Below are positions 1-13,284 of a DNA stretch of 64,000 nucleotides, piece after piece (position 1 is the stretch's first letter; every line of letters begins with the position of its first letter). A model generated the notes under the pieces. It saw only the letters and a list, made by a program, of their open reading frames with translations, was not told where the DNA came from and did no database searches. A program made the position numbers and the translations under genes. Source of the DNA: Pseudocercospora fijiensis CIRAD86 (Eukaryota; Ascomycota; Dothideomycetes; Mycosphaerellales; Mycosphaerellaceae); NCBI RefSeq assembly GCF_000340215.1, contig NW_006921537.1:2766286-2830285 (forward strand), in the 5' to 3' direction.

Positions 1-760
1 TGCCTTAGTATAGGGTTTCTAAGGGTGTCTAGCATAATAGTCTTATAGGTCTGCTACTAAACAGCGGTCTAATTAGTAAGGGAGTCGAAATAGTTATCCT
101 AGGTACGTTTTAGGTCTCTATTAATGTATTGCATAGTATAGACGACTAGTAAGTAGTTATCTAGAAGGGCCCTTAGTGCGTTTCGCTAGTTAAGCTTACA
201 ATCACGTATATAATCGTTGTATTGCTTTCGACTAGAGCCGTTAAACACGGTATAGTCCTTAAGTTTAGCATCCTTCTTTTAAGTAGGGACAGGTAGAGGA
301 GGACTTGTTATCGTTAGCTTAGCATTAGTTGTTAGGGCTTCCTATAGGCGGCGAATCTTAAGGAGATTATCCTTTAGCTATTGTTCTTAACGTAGGGCAG
401 TAAGCCTGTTTTAGGTAGCTTTTTAAAGTCTCGCTACTAGCTAAGGCCTAAAGGCTAGTTAGCTATATCGTCGATTAACAATGTTATTAAGAATGTCGTT
501 AACAGGCAATTCTAGATCGTTACCTAGAATTACAGGTTCTTCTTTAGCAGGCTTAGTAGTAGGCCCTTTAGTAGGAGGTACTTTAGTAGGAGGCACTCTA
601 GTAGGAGCCTTAGTAGGCACTTCGGCAGGCACTATGCTACTAGCATTGTCGTTGCTAGCGCTACTAGCGGCAGCACGGTTATTGTTTCGTAATAAACCGG
701 CTATTATAAGGGGCGACACTAATAATGTATTATTAGCCCCTAAGATGCGGATATAGCGGA
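1..760 (-). pseudogene. Gag-like relic of an LTR retrotransposon, cut by the window edge
   Basis: Read on the minus strand, the N-terminal part (about 719 down to 459) is open for 86 codons and carries a Pro-Thr-Lys-rich stretch with repeated PTKVPP units. Downstream the frame continues with TAG/TAA at likely Gln or Trp positions. Around 265-130 it shows KLKDYTVFNGSSRKQYNDYI, followed by a segment with VVYTMQYI. This order resembles fungal Ty3/gypsy Gag proteins (a 'K-L-x-E-Y-x-G-x-S' stretch, then 'A-M-Q-Y-L'). That match is from memory of the family and has not been searched. No protease or reverse transcriptase is visible because the element runs off the left end, and no LTR was identified. 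It could be another gag-like gene. Confidence 0.45.
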
Positions 761-951
761 ATTAGTAGATATCGGCTTAGTATGCTTAACTTAGTGTAAT
801 AGGCCGTATAGAAGGCCTTGCTTAATAATTGGTACGGTTGTTTCGATAGAATAGTACGTATAGGTCCCGTTCTTCGGGCGCAATATAGTTAAATCGATAG
901 TTTTCGTAGCTATACCGCTAAAAGCTTGAAATAAGGACTATCTAGCTACTG

Positions 952-1801
952 CCCTTAAAGGGTAGATCGAATACTATATAAGAAGGGTTATATTAGTAGG
1001 TAGATAGGGTAGTAGTAGGTACAAGTAGTATTCGATAAGAAGCTAGGAGGAGAGGGAGGAAGGTAGGAGAGTTAGCCTAACGCTAAGCGCTAAGCCCTGC
1101 CTAAGGCATTAAGACCCTAGCTTCACTCGGCCTAGTTATATGCTAATTACGTATAACCTCTTTAGCCCTAACACCCTCGGAAGCGGACAAACCCTCGGGA
1201 GCGGACATTGCTAGGTTTTTTAAGAGTAGACGCAAAGAACTCGGTACGACATTACGTAGAGCGGAGGCAGGGCTGTAATACCTCGTACGTCTACCTATTA
1301 TAGTAGGGAAGACGCGCTCGTATTATAATTAGTCGAAGGCCCTTAATTCTTATAGATATATATTACTTTATAGTTTATTATACATAGGGATAGCGCAGTT
1401 AGAGTTAGACATTGTGTTAGAAGGTAAGGTTTGATATAGTTACATAATTAGGTAGTTAAGTGTTTAATTCGGCGCGGACTAAGCGGCTTATTAGACCTGC
1501 TAAGTTAGTAGCAATAGGGGTTAAGACTAGAATAAAGACCGGCTACGAGGGCGCGGCCTTTAGAAGGGAAGCGGGTATTAGGGCTAAAGAGGCTATACGT
1601 AATTGGCATGTAACTAGGCCGAGTAAAGCTAGGGTCTTAATGCCTTAGGTAGGGCTTAGCGCTTAGCGTTAGGCTAACTCTCCTGCCTTCCTCCCTCTCC
1701 TCCTAGATCTCTATCGAATACTAAACTAATTTACTACTACCCTATCTACCTGCTAACATAACCCTTCTTATATAGGCAATCGTAGTATAGAGCGTAAGGG
1801 A
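952..1801. mobile_element. Non-autonomous element with ~200-bp terminal inverted repeats
   Basis: The left arm (about 974-1180) is repeated in inverted orientation at about 1570-1775. Matching blocks include ctatataagaagggttat at 974-991 against its complement near 1758-1775, the taacgctaagcgctaagccc block near 1078-1097 against its inverse near 1650-1670, and acgtataacctctttagccc near 1150-1169 against its inverse near 1580-1600. The arms may extend outwards to ccctta near 953 and its inverse taaggg near 1796-1801. The spacer of about 390 bp has no recognised gene; the 62-codon open stretch at 1460-1648 lies partly in the right arm and is probably fortuitous. The layout fits a MITE-like or foldback element changed by RIP. 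Its superfamily is unknown and no target duplication was found. Confidence 0.6.
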
Positions 1802-2136
1802 GAATATAGTATTTAGGGAGGTTACGGAAGGAAATCTACGATAATCTTAGTACATTTGTTGTGATTTTTAGCGTACTATCTACTTAATAGATATCTTTTT
1901 ATATCCCTCGATACGATATAAATTTATAGCTCTAGAAGATATATCTTACTAGATTATACTACTAGAGGCAGACGACGCGCTCCTTCGCCTTAACTCGAGT
2001 CCTTAACGACTTCGTTCGTATTAACACCTTCCTAGCGACGATACCGACGTTATAGTAGTAGGATCTAAGCTAGAGTAGTAAGCGCAAGGTCGCGTATTCG
2101 TCGTCGCATCGTAAGAGGCTATTATTATTATCGCAG

Positions 2137-2175
2137 GTCGCTTTATATCGTCGCTTTATATCGTCGCTTTATATC
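2137..2175. repeat. 13-bp tandem repeat, three copies
   Basis: The unit gtcgctttatatc occurs three times head to tail without mismatch, inside RIP-mutated repeat DNA. Confidence 0.8.
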
Positions 2176-4075
2176 TATTAGCTAGTATAGGCTTAGCGCG
2201 CGGCGACGGTTATATATACAAATAGTAATATTGCGGCGTTGCGCGTCGTCTAAACATTACTACTATAATAACTAATATAGCGACTACTTCTACGTAGCTA
2301 TATCTACTTCCTTCTAGTTGTCGATATTACTAGTAGCGACCTCGACAAAGGCGCCCCTCCTATACAGTCTTAGCTACTATAGCCCTCCCTAATAGTAAGT
2401 CTCTAGCGTATCGGTCGCCGTACGCTACCTTCGCTAATATCGAGCTATAGAGATAGACGTTCTACGTAGTATACTATAGCGAGCCTTTTAATATTAGGAA
2501 TTAAATCGCGCTATAGCCGAGATTAAGCACCCTCGCGCTTCTATACGACTTCGCTAATAGCTCGCTATAGGCCGGGCCCCGGTATATTAAGAAGCGCTAT
2601 AAGACATATATAAGCTAGTTACTAAGGAGGTATTACGCCGCGTACGCGAGAACCGCAATATAGACAAGAATAACGGCTTCTCTCCTAAACCTCTATACTA
2701 TAGCGTTATAGATTACCGGCCGTCTAGGCATATATCGAGATTAGTGTCTCTAGTTATAAATAAGATCTACTAGCGGACGGAGTCTCGGGACGAAGAATGC
2801 GTAGTATATATTCTCGCATATCGTCTAGTATATAGTAGTAGAAAGCTAACTCCTATAGATCTCTATACCTAAGTAGTTATAGGATAAGTACCTAGATAGT
2901 AACCTTAACGTTATTACTACTTAGGCGCAACGGGAAGAGCAAATAGAAGGGTCTATCGTCTACGTTAATCTAGATACGAATGCTAATAGGCTCGACGAAC
3001 TCGACGAGTTCGAGCCGAGACTATACCTCTAAAAGTCTAACTCGCTGTTTCCTTAGTATTGTTACTAGGTATATCCGTCGCGTACCCTAAGAATATAGCG
3101 CTTTTACTAACTAGTTCTAGATCGAATTCGCGTAGATAAAGCTTGCTACTATATAGCCGTTCGATATAGATCGCTTCGTCGTTGTTCCTTTATATATATA
3201 TCCTACTATAACGAGCCGAACGGATAGTACCTTCGTATAGAGGGTCCTAGTTAGGTGCGACCTACGGTTATTAGAGGAAATCTGTCTTCCTAGCGCTATC
3301 GATACTTTACTATAATATAACTAACCCTTCGACTTCCTACGAAACGATAGCTATATTAAATACTATAACTTCTTCGACGTAGAGGTAGGAAGGGACTTCG
3401 ATATAAAAAGGAGGCTATAGTTAGTATAGAATGCTACTAATTTCGGTTATACTTAAATCGATATAGACGACGCGATAGTAATTCTCGATATAGGGCGTAG
3501 GAATAGAGAGTTTTATTATCTAGAGATATATATAGGAACGGGAGAGTAGTACGTTTCCTAAGGACTACTATAAGTACGGTGCTCGCGCCCTAGAGATAGA
3601 CGCTATCGTAACTTAGAAAGAAGCCGGAGGAGCCTAAGTACGGTATCGTAGGTAGAGTAATCTATCTCCTTTAGTCTACAAACTTTCTATACTTATTGTC
3701 GTCTCTAGGCTATAATTTGCCCTTACGCGACGTCTTCGATAGCGTAGCGGCGCGTAGGGTACATTTAAAGCTGTATCTCGTTCTTGCTACGCGTAAAGAC
3801 AATACGCTCTCTAAATAGGCGGCGGTACCGGACAAGTTAGAGGCCCTAGATAGACCGACACGTTTAGTTTTAGTCTCTATCTCGTCTTAGTATAGATAAG
3901 AAAGCACGCACCTTAGAAGGCTAGGGTTTTTTTTTATATATATAAAGTTCTAGTATCCCTAAAACACGCGGGCGCTCCCGCTTAGCGTAGTAGCTCCTAG
4001 ATACGGGGAAAATCACGTATAGGAACTCTAGAATTCGCGGCTATAGCCGGCCGCCTTATACGAGCGTAAAAGGAT

Positions 4076-4147
4076 AGCTAATAGAGGATTCGAACCTCTA
4101 ATACTGAAAGTTATACCCTCGCTAGTCGCTACCCCGTATCTCTATAA
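4076..4147 (-). pseudogene. tRNA-like segment with intact T arm
   Basis: On the minus strand a perfect T arm is seen: stem AGAGG, loop TTCGAAT, stem CCTCT. An A-box-like stretch (gtagcgactagcgagggta) lies 5' of it. The anticodon arm is imperfect and no matching acceptor stem was found, so this is not called a working tRNA. It may be a tRNA-derived SINE or a RIP-damaged tRNA gene. Confidence 0.3.
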
Positions 4148-4242
4148 GGACTACGAGCGAATAACTCTTACTATCTAGAACCGATCTAATTAGCTAGAGG
4201 GTTACAGAATATAGATAATTATATAAATTAAAAAAAAAAGTT

Positions 4243-4320
4243 ATAGCTAATAAGGGAATTAAACCCCCTATCCGGACGATCTAGCAGATCGTAGATCGCC
4301 TTATACTAATTTTACCGCAC
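4243..4320 (-). pseudogene. tRNA-Ser(GCU)-like relic
   Basis: On the minus strand the anticodon arm ACGAT-CTGCTAG-ATCGT is a perfect 5-bp stem with a 7-base loop and anticodon GCT. It is preceded by agtataaggcgatct, close to the Ser tRNA D arm (AGTGGTTAAGGCGATC), and followed by a T-arm-like gggtttaattccc. The differences from a normal Ser tRNA are mostly C-to-T or G-to-A. No acceptor stem pairs, so it is a relic or a tRNA-derived repeat. Confidence 0.35.
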
Positions 4321-4561
4321 CCTTAAAGGTACGGTCGGCTAATATATTTAAGCGAACATAGTTCGGCATCTCGCTAACTAGGGCTAGCTTTAAATAACTA
4401 GCGAGAGTATAACCTTTAGGACTACCTAATTAGCTAGAGGTCTCTATTTATATAGCGGCTATAAGCGTCCCCGCTCGCTTAGCTCTAGTTATATATTAGA
4501 AAGCCGCTCCTATCCGACCTCGCCTTTCTTCGCTATAGGAGTATATATAGTATCGGTAAAG

Positions 4562-4841
4562 AGTAAATAAAGGATTAGCGAAGACAATACGAGGAGCGGG
4601 CGAGGTTTAGGAGAGGGACTCCCTTTTCGCCGTTAGGATAGCGTAGATCGATACGTCTTACTAGCATTTCGCGACGACGAAAGCGTAGGTAGTAAATAGA
4701 GGACCGGCGGAGACGACGCGAGAAGCGAGCGAGGTTTAGGAGAGAGGCTCCCTTTTCGCTATTAGGATAGCGCGGATCGATACGTCTTACTAGTATTTCG
4801 CGACGCCGAAAGAGTAGGGAGTAAATAGAGGATTAGCGGCG
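4562..4841. repeat. 129-bp tandem repeat, just over two copies
   Basis: The marker agtaaata starts at 4562, 4691 and 4820, an exact 129-bp period. Each unit holds gcgaggtttaggagag, ctcccttttcgc and cgatacgtcttactag in the same order. The copies differ at scattered bases. The third copy is cut off after about 20 bp. No coding sense was seen in it. Confidence 0.8.
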
Positions 4842-7800
4842 TACGCGGTCGGTACAATTTTCGCGGTAGTAGCGAGTATAGGAGAGGAGAGTAAAATATA
4901 TAGTTAGATACGGTCGACGGTAAGAGTAGGACTATTTTTATTTTATTTCTACCGAATTAGGTACTACCGGAATCGCGATATCTTTAGATACGGCCGTTAA
5001 TTACCTCTAAACTCTAGCTAGTTAATAGCCTTTAGGTATACGTCGCTAACTCCCTACTTCTATAATATCTTAGGTTACTAGTCTATATATCTAAAGCTAG
5101 CCTTATTCTACGCCTTCTCTAATATCTAGGGCCGATACTTGTTCTCCCTATCTTATACGGAGCGGAACGCAATATTATATTAGAGGCCTCGAGTACCTTC
5201 TACTAGAAAATAGAACAGGCGGGCCTGTTTACTAGGTAGGGTTAGATTAGTACTAGGTCCGCTAGTCGAGATATAGCTTAGCTACCTCGGGTCGAAGGTA
5301 TAGAATAGCTATACCTTATCTACTAATTCGAAGGAAGGCGACCGCGGGTCGAGGATAGGATATATAAGAAGCAGGAGGGGGTATTCGGCGAGGGGGTAGT
5401 TTTCTACGGCGATAGTCCGGAAACGGAGCTTACCCTAATATACCTATCCGAGCCTATAGAGGTTAGTATAAGATTAAAAATAGGCAATCCTTCCCGACGG
5501 GCTAACTTAGTAACGAATCTCTTTAGGGCCGGAATCTTACTATCCGCCTATAAGAAGTTATAACGATCGAAGGGATAGGGAGAGCTATCGTCCTTCGGCT
5601 AAAAGGTAAGCTCGACTACGCCGCCGTCTACTATTTCGTACTAGTACGTCTAGTTACTATTAGCTCTAGTTTCGATATCTATATACAGCGCTAACACTTA
5701 CAAACTTGGTATCTAGTTTCGCGTTTATCCTTCTATTAACCGCTATTACGATCTCGTTAGTATATATATCGTAGCGGCGGTTATCGCGGTGCGCTATATC
5801 TAGTTACCGGCCTATTCTATAGTTCTCCCTTAGGCGATCGAAGATAGGGCTAGTTTCTAGCTTAACGCCGTTATTCTCGTTATAGAGCGACTTAGCGGCG
5901 AAGTTTAGCTCCTACTACTAAATAGCTATAAAATCGACGTCCTCCTAGTCTGCTATCGCGCGCGTTCTAATCGCTAATATAATAGTATCGGCGAAGGAAA
6001 TCGAGGGGGAAATAGTCGTACTAGACTACGCGAGATATATAGAAGGGTAGCGGTCGATAGAATAACGGTTAATATCCGTATCGCGCTCTAAGTTCGTATT
6101 AACAATCGCGTTAATATATTACTTCTAGATCGCGTTACGTATACCAACCAACAGGCAGCTACGTATACGCGGCGCGTACGTTACTTCGAGATATACTTAG
6201 AAGTTAGGACTAGGGGGTTTCGAAATAAAGGTCTTTAGAATTGCGCGATACTACCCGAACGAACATCGCTCTTTAAGAGCTCCGAGTACGGGAAATTAAG
6301 CCGAAGAACACACTATCCGAGCTAGCGTATACGTACTATGTCGCTAATCTAGGCCTTTAATACCGAAATTGCCCTCCTAGAATATACAGTCTCAACCGGC
6401 GCTTAGTCTATATATTTAACCGCGATCTGCCTTCCTTTAGGCGTAGTAGGCACTGTTATAGCTTCTTTACCTTCTTCTATATTAAAATCCTCTATATCCG
6501 CCGCCTACGATACTATCTCTAGACATACCGGACTATCGTTTAGCGAGCTAATGTCTTAGACGCTTAAAGGCAAGTTATAGGCGTCCTCGCCTAATACCTC
6601 TAATTAGCTATTACTAATACTACTAGCTCTAGTAGGATCTAGTTTTCTAAATAGCCTCTAGCTATATACGTATCTCTCTTTAATAATTAGCGACTAGAGG
6701 ATAGTACTTCCGGTAGGACCCGTATAGAGCAATCTACTTAACGCCTAAGGAATCTAGTAGCTATCCTACTAGTCTCCTAACTTTAGGCGCTCTATAGGGT
6801 GCCTATAGCCTTTCCGCGTCGAGAAATTGCGAGATCGATACTACGTAAGACTAGATTACTCCGGTAAACGTAGAGCTTTCTTAGGATCGGTTAAAGAGGC
6901 GCCTATCTACCGAGTACTCTCGCTCTCTCTCTCCCCTCTATACGAACTACCTTATACGAACCTACTATTCGTACTTAGTCCTCCTCCGTAATCTCGGCCG
7001 GCGAGTATCCTACTACTCTTGCAATCTATATACCCTAGATTTAATTAACTAGTTAGGGATAATTTGTCTAAACTAGATCTCGAGGGCTCGTATAGGAGTA
7101 GCATTCCGGGTAACCTTTATTTAATCTATATACTCCGCTAATACTACCTTAGGATCTAGGGATCTTCTAATCTACGGATTCTAATAATCTAACTAGCTCC
7201 GTTAAAGGAACTTCCTAGTATTAATTTCCGAATTATTACGATTCGTAAGCAAGCACTAATCGTATAGGCCCTCCTAACTAGGTTCTCCGCTATCGATTCT
7301 TTGCGATTCGTCTGCCCTAGATCTTAGACTTCTTTCGTAATATCGAATATCTAGCTATTCTATCTATAAATAACTTAGGACTAGTAAGCATTAGAGGTAG
7401 GTAGGCTAATAGCCGCGGTCCCTCCTAACTAAGATCCCTAATGTCGACTCTTTACGATTCGTATACCTTATACCGCTCTAGGATCCTAATTTCCGAGGCG
7501 TACCTTAATACTTATATTATCGACGATCTCTACGAGAAAATAACGGCTCGCTCTTAGAATTGTCCCTATCTCCGAGAGGTAGTATATAAGGACGCCTCGA
7601 TATCGTCGGTCTACTAATAGTACGTCGTAATTACCTCGCTTTTCGTACGAAAGGCCGCGATTCTTCGAACTCTATAGTATAGCGTACTCGCTTAGCTCTT
7701 CCTTACCTAAAATGTCTTCTCTATCTACTCTATCTTCTTCTAGATCTAAGCGCCCGATACTTACGCTACCGGATATAGAGAGCGCGAGGAAAGGTAAGAA

Positions 7801-10800
7801 GCGAGCGATACCTAGCTCTTTCGTACTGCCCGACTTTACGATTAACCTAATATCGGACGATAGTCTATCTAAGTTGCGGCGTTCGCGACAATAGCCGAAG
7901 CTAAAGCGGAGATCTAGTTCCCCGTTACTAGTTAAAATGTCTATAGGGATAAACGTCGTATAAGACGATAATCCGTTTTAAACGATATTATATAGAGATA
8001 AAGAAACGAGGCATAGAGCGGGTATCTCCTAATCTTCCGCTAGGCTATCGTTTCTATATAACTATATTCCCGTTGCCGGTCCCGCTCCTAGACTAGTAGT
8101 CGAACTGCGTTAATACAAATTCTATTAGATCGTTAAACTAGTGTCTAACTTCTAGAGGAAGAACGGACGATTCTATAGGGTCTGCACTCTAGTAGTATAT
8201 TAGCGCGTAGGTTAGTATTCGAGCGATAATATTCCCTAACTTTAATAGAAAGCCTAACTTTCTACCCGTAGTAACTACGATTCTAATACTATATATCTAT
8301 AGTTAGCGTACGACGACGCATCTACTAGACTATTACCTAGGTTACGTTAAGCAAGTCCTGTCTTTAACGATACGTTAGAGGCGTTAGGGACGACGCGCGA
8401 CCTCTCTAGCGTATTATCGCTATATACGCAAGGTGTTTTATCTAAAACGCTATCCGATCGTTCCCCCTTTTATATATCTTCTTTTACTAAGCGTCCCTAT
8501 ACTCCGCCTACCTACGAGTTATATACTATCGACCTATTACGTCTAATACTATCTCCTTTGTCGCATTCGGCGTAGAGTTTACCTACCGTTACAATTCCGA
8601 GCGTTAGTCGTAGGTCCGATTCTATATCTACGTTAGTAAGCGGCGCTTCTAGTATCTATACTCTACTAAGTCCGATAGGTCGCGACTATAACTAGGACGA
8701 TTAGTCTGTCTTGCCTAGAGATACCGTTATATAGGACGCCGAGAGGCAAGGTCCGATACTACCGGATATAGAGGTTCCTAATAAATACAGTCTAGACGCT
8801 TTCGATAATTACTACGACTTCGGCGACCTTCTCGATCCTTCTAGACCGATAGACGTTGAATTTACGGAGCCTTCCTATAACGCTAACTCTACGAGTTTAA
8901 TTAAGAATAGTAGCTCTATCGCGCCTAGAGCTCCGTCGCTAGGGCCTATCTAACCGCTACTTCTACCGAGCCTTCCTTTTACCCTTAGAGCAATACCGAC
9001 GGATACTACTACTGCCCCTACTAGTAGGGCTAGAGCTAGCGGTTCTAGTCCTTAGGTACGAGCTAGTTAGCCTTCTCTAGGGCGGATATCTTTTAAACGT
9101 CTAAACGATTATAATACCCTCCCTACGGCGGTCGCTAAGGCGTACTATAGCCTAGGTCGATCGTAGGCTGCTAACGCCGACCTCTTACGCCTAGAGAGGT
9201 CTACTCTTCCTAAGGCGCATGTCTCGATACTATACGAGGTAGTAATACTTAATATTAGCGATATAGTATATATCTACTAATACTATTAAGCTAAGCATTA
9301 GATCCGTAAAGCGTCGAACGTCCGAGTAGATAGCAAACTATCTTCTTCTATAGACAAGAACGGTATAGTGTTTATAATATATTACGGTAGTAGCGCGGTA
9401 AAAGGTGTGTTTCTAATCCCTAAACTACCTCCGTTACTATAGCGACTACTTACTATAGACCTATCTAAGGACATAGAAGTAAGAACGTTCTAGGAGAACA
9501 TTCGAGCCTATAATTGCCGCCTCGCAATAACTTTATTTATAGCTAAGCGTAATATACGGGTATTAGGATACAGTTTGTTCTAGATCTACGGGGAAGCGTA
9601 TTATTTAGGTAGCGGTCTCTTCGCTCCGACGGAAGATCCCTAATACGCGTAGCTATACTTTTACGACCCCGTATATACTACTAAGAGACGTATATAGAAA
9701 TCCGGCGATCGTAGACATGCTAGCTAGAACTAGAAATCTATACTATCGCCGTAGCTAGACTACGGCACTATAATCGCGTTATATAAGATAATTACGTAAC
9801 ACAACGCGCTATATTACAAGTTCGCCGCGGCTCGGGAAATGTTTATATCCTTCTAAGGACCTAGACGCCTCGTTCTTAAGGCTATAGACCTTAGTTTAGT
9901 CTACGAAGGTATATAGGACGCGCGTCGATATAACAAGCCGGTCGTAAACGAAGTAGCCGCCCTCTATCCGGATTACGATCCGGAAGCTATTAGCGGAATA
10001 AGGGATTTTATAGTAGTAGAGCGGTTAAGTATAGAAGAGGTGTCTACTACTCTATATTGTATAAATCGCTACTATCTATACTACTTCCCTATATATTACG
10101 TCCTCCTCTAGGCGGCTAGAACTCCTAGGTTTTCGTAGGAGAACTAGTTTCGTATACGTAGTAGGAGGCACGTTACGCTTAGGGATTATTTTAGGTACAT
10201 TTTGCACTATCGACTAAACTAATTTCCTACTATCTTCTATAGTCGCTAGCTCCTATAACAATTGTACGTCGACGTATATGCCGTAGTAGACTTAAACGAC
10301 CTCCTTTTCCTAGGCAACTATTAGAAAGAAGTATAGGCAGATACGTACGACTTAAAATAACCGAAATAGCGTAGTATCCGCGTACTATTAGGTAATAAGA
10401 ACAGATAGAATATCTAACGAGAGTTGTCTCGATAGATAGGCGAAGACCTACGTTACGATATTCTTCGAACTAAGGTATAGTACGGAGAATACGAGGGAAG
10501 CTTACGTTATAGTTTGCTATAGTAGAACCGTTTAGTCGTCCCTATAAACGGGGCTCTATTATCCGATAGCATCCTATAAGCTCTACGAATAGTTCTCCCG
10601 TCCTCGTACGTCGGCAGCGATCGGTAGATTTTATAGTACTACCGAGATTCTATAGCTATCGTCGGCTACTTCGGCGTCCCTACGTACTTTATTACGTTTA
10701 TAGCTAACCCTAACTAGCCGGAGATTACGCGTTATTTGTTCGACTATTAGGACGTAATAGACCGCCTAGATATTACGACGAGGGTCTTTATTTAGAAAGC

Positions 10801-12910
10801 TAGGGAGTTTCTATACGAGGTCTGCTATAGGAACGTATTTAGTCGCTATATTGCGAGATACTAGATAGTCGAATACTAGAAGCGTAGCCTCCTCTACCTT
10901 TATCTCTTACTATAGATCGCGCCCGATTAAGCGCTAGATACTATATCTAAGATCGACAACTTTATCCGCGCTAAGCTTCCGAGCCTAGCCGAGGACCCGG
11001 ATAGTAGCGTAACAAACTTAGTTAAGGAATATATATATTATAGACCTTATAGCGCGGGCTTTCTATACGTCCCGTATATATAGTTACCTCGACACTCCGA
11101 AGGGACGTATTCTAAGGGATTCTCTATAGAGTTCTCGGACGAGACGGTAGTAACTAATATCGCGTTTCCGAAATATCGCAAACGCCGTAATAGGAGGATA
11201 TAGAATAAGAGGAGGAATCGCGCGTTCCTCTTCGACAATCGTTATATCGTACTATATAATCTATACCTACTAAAGCGGTTTAACGCCTATATTAACGTCG
11301 AGTAGGTCCGCTTATTACAGGCGATTAAATATATTAATAAGTACGTCTATAAGGGCGCCGACCGTACGACTGCCTACCTCGAGATTCCTAGTAACAAGAT
11401 CGCTAACTACGTTAATATACGATATATTAGTCCTACGATAGCGATATACAATATCTTAGGAGGCAAGCGCTATAAAGAATAGCCCGTAGTTATCCGACTA
11501 GACGTCTACCTACCGGGCCCTAGGGGTAATATCGTATTTAACTATAACGCGACGATAGCGGACCTACGCGGCGATAGACGATAACGTACTACGCTCGTCG
11601 CGTAGTTTCGGTATAACGCGTTGCTACTAGATAACGACGTGTCTTACCGGCGCTTAATATATCTTAAGTTTCTAAAACACTATACGCTATATAATAAAGC
11701 GTAGAAGAAACGTTCTAGGCGCGTAGTATACTCGATTACGCGTCTTAACCCGCCTCTACGTCCTAAAGGCGAGATGCTATACTTAATTAAATTGCTCTAT
11801 ATCGTTCGGGGTACTAAATATTTCCGCGACTTAAGGATATATAGCGGTACTATATATAAGAGCTTTCGAGCGGCGGCGATTGCATCCGGTCTTATAAGAT
11901 CGGAAGATAAATAGCTAGATACGTTCTAGGAGGCCGAGAAGATATACACCTCCCGATAATTGCGTCTTATGTTCGTGCTACTTATCCTAACAGATACGAT
12001 ATCCGGAGCCGACTCTACGCGATAGTAGAGTCTTCTATAGAGGGACATATATAAAGATCTATATATCGAACTGCGGCGCGGAGGCTACGTAGGAAGGTAT
12101 AAGGAGATAAATACTACTACTAAAAGTTATAGTAAGTAGTAGCTATATACCGAATTAGTTACTAACGGATATAAGGTATCGGGCTATAGACTACCGAGTC
12201 CCGATCCTTCGTAGGCGAAAATACGTAGTAGTAACGACGCTATCGCTTAAGAAGAAGTATTAGTCGATATAGGAAACGAAGACGGGAACAAACTCTACGT
12301 TTAACAAAACGCCTACCTTCTTAATAACGGTTAAAGGCGAGCCTTTACCGATATTACGAACGACATCGACTAGAATCCGTTAATAGCGCACTTTTTTATC
12401 TAAGGTCCGAAAGGCTACGGGAAGACGTTCCTATACCGTATACTCGTAGCGACCTATAGAGCACGTAGCCTTATCGTATTGTATATCGCGTCTTTAGGTA
12501 TCGCCGTATAGCTGCTTCCTAGTAGTCGTATAGCGTACTCCCGATTTAAACTTCCTTTAAGTAATACCGGGCAGTAGGACTATCCTATTACGTAAGATAT
12601 AATAGACGCTAAGCTAATCCGAAAGACTTATCTAGTTATTTAGGACGAAGCCGCGATATAGAATAGTCGCGATATTATAGCTATATATCGACTCTTTTAC
12701 AAGTTACGATTAGGTAGTAACGGCTAGGGCAACGAACTATTCTTCGTAGGAGTCCCTATCGTATTCGGCGGCGACTAGGTATAGACTCTTCTAGTGCTTC
12801 CCGAGTATAAGAAGTCTTCGAAGGAAGCAGACGTAATAGCGATTACATTTAAAGCCTTCCTAATCTAGAATAAGATTAAGGTGCTCTATCTCTAGTAAAA
12901 TATACGGCTT

Positions 12911-13184
12911 ATAGATAGCAATCCGCGGAACGTCGACTTCTACCGCTAGACCCTCTATATTATATACGACGACGTGTTCGATCGATTTATTAAGCTACTA
13001 ATATACGTCGGAAGAGTCTAGAACCTTAGCGAGCTTATCGATTTCGTCTTTCTAAGATAGGGTATTATTAAGGCTAAGTATAACCTAGTATTCTATCGTT
13101 CTCGAGCTATCCTTTATATAACGAACGACACCGCCTACGAGTTAACGAACGTATCGTAGACGACCTGCCGTATAGTACAATTCG
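12911..13184. repeat. Left copy of the duplicated segment flanking the gap
   Basis: These 274 bp, from atagatagcaatccgcgg to tagtacaattcg, recur directly after the N run with two single-base indels and a substitution. The left copy lacks one base in the codon run for 'EINER' (gagttaacg here, gagattaacg on the right), which breaks the helicase frame. Confidence 0.95.
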
Positions 13185-13284
13185 NNNNNNNNNNNNNNNN
13201 NNNNNNNNNNNNNNNNNNNNNNNNNNNNNNNNNNNNNNNNNNNNNNNNNNNNNNNNNNNNNNNNNNNNNNNNNNNNNNNNNNNN
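13185..13284. other. Assembly gap of exactly 100 N
   Basis: A run of 100 N, the usual scaffold gap placeholder. Both flanks carry the same sequence, so the true gap is probably absent (the contig ends overlap). Confidence 0.98.

Larger units (their letters stand above)
1802..7711. other. RIP-mutated repeat DNA, not classified
   Basis: This stretch is rich in TA, poor in CA/TG and full of CG, like the transposon relics around it. Six-frame reading gives only fragments broken by TAG/TAA. No reverse transcriptase, integrase or transposase motif was recognised. It holds a 13-bp tandem repeat, a 129-bp tandem repeat and two tRNA-like segments, listed separately. It is probably one or more decayed transposable elements, possibly including the 5' part of the Helitron that follows, but no element ends could be set. 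Confidence 0.6.

Noticed and set aside
1460..1648. 62-codon open stretch in the inverted-repeat element
   Set aside because: It lies partly in one inverted arm and is RIP-like; no domain and no matching frame in the other arm.
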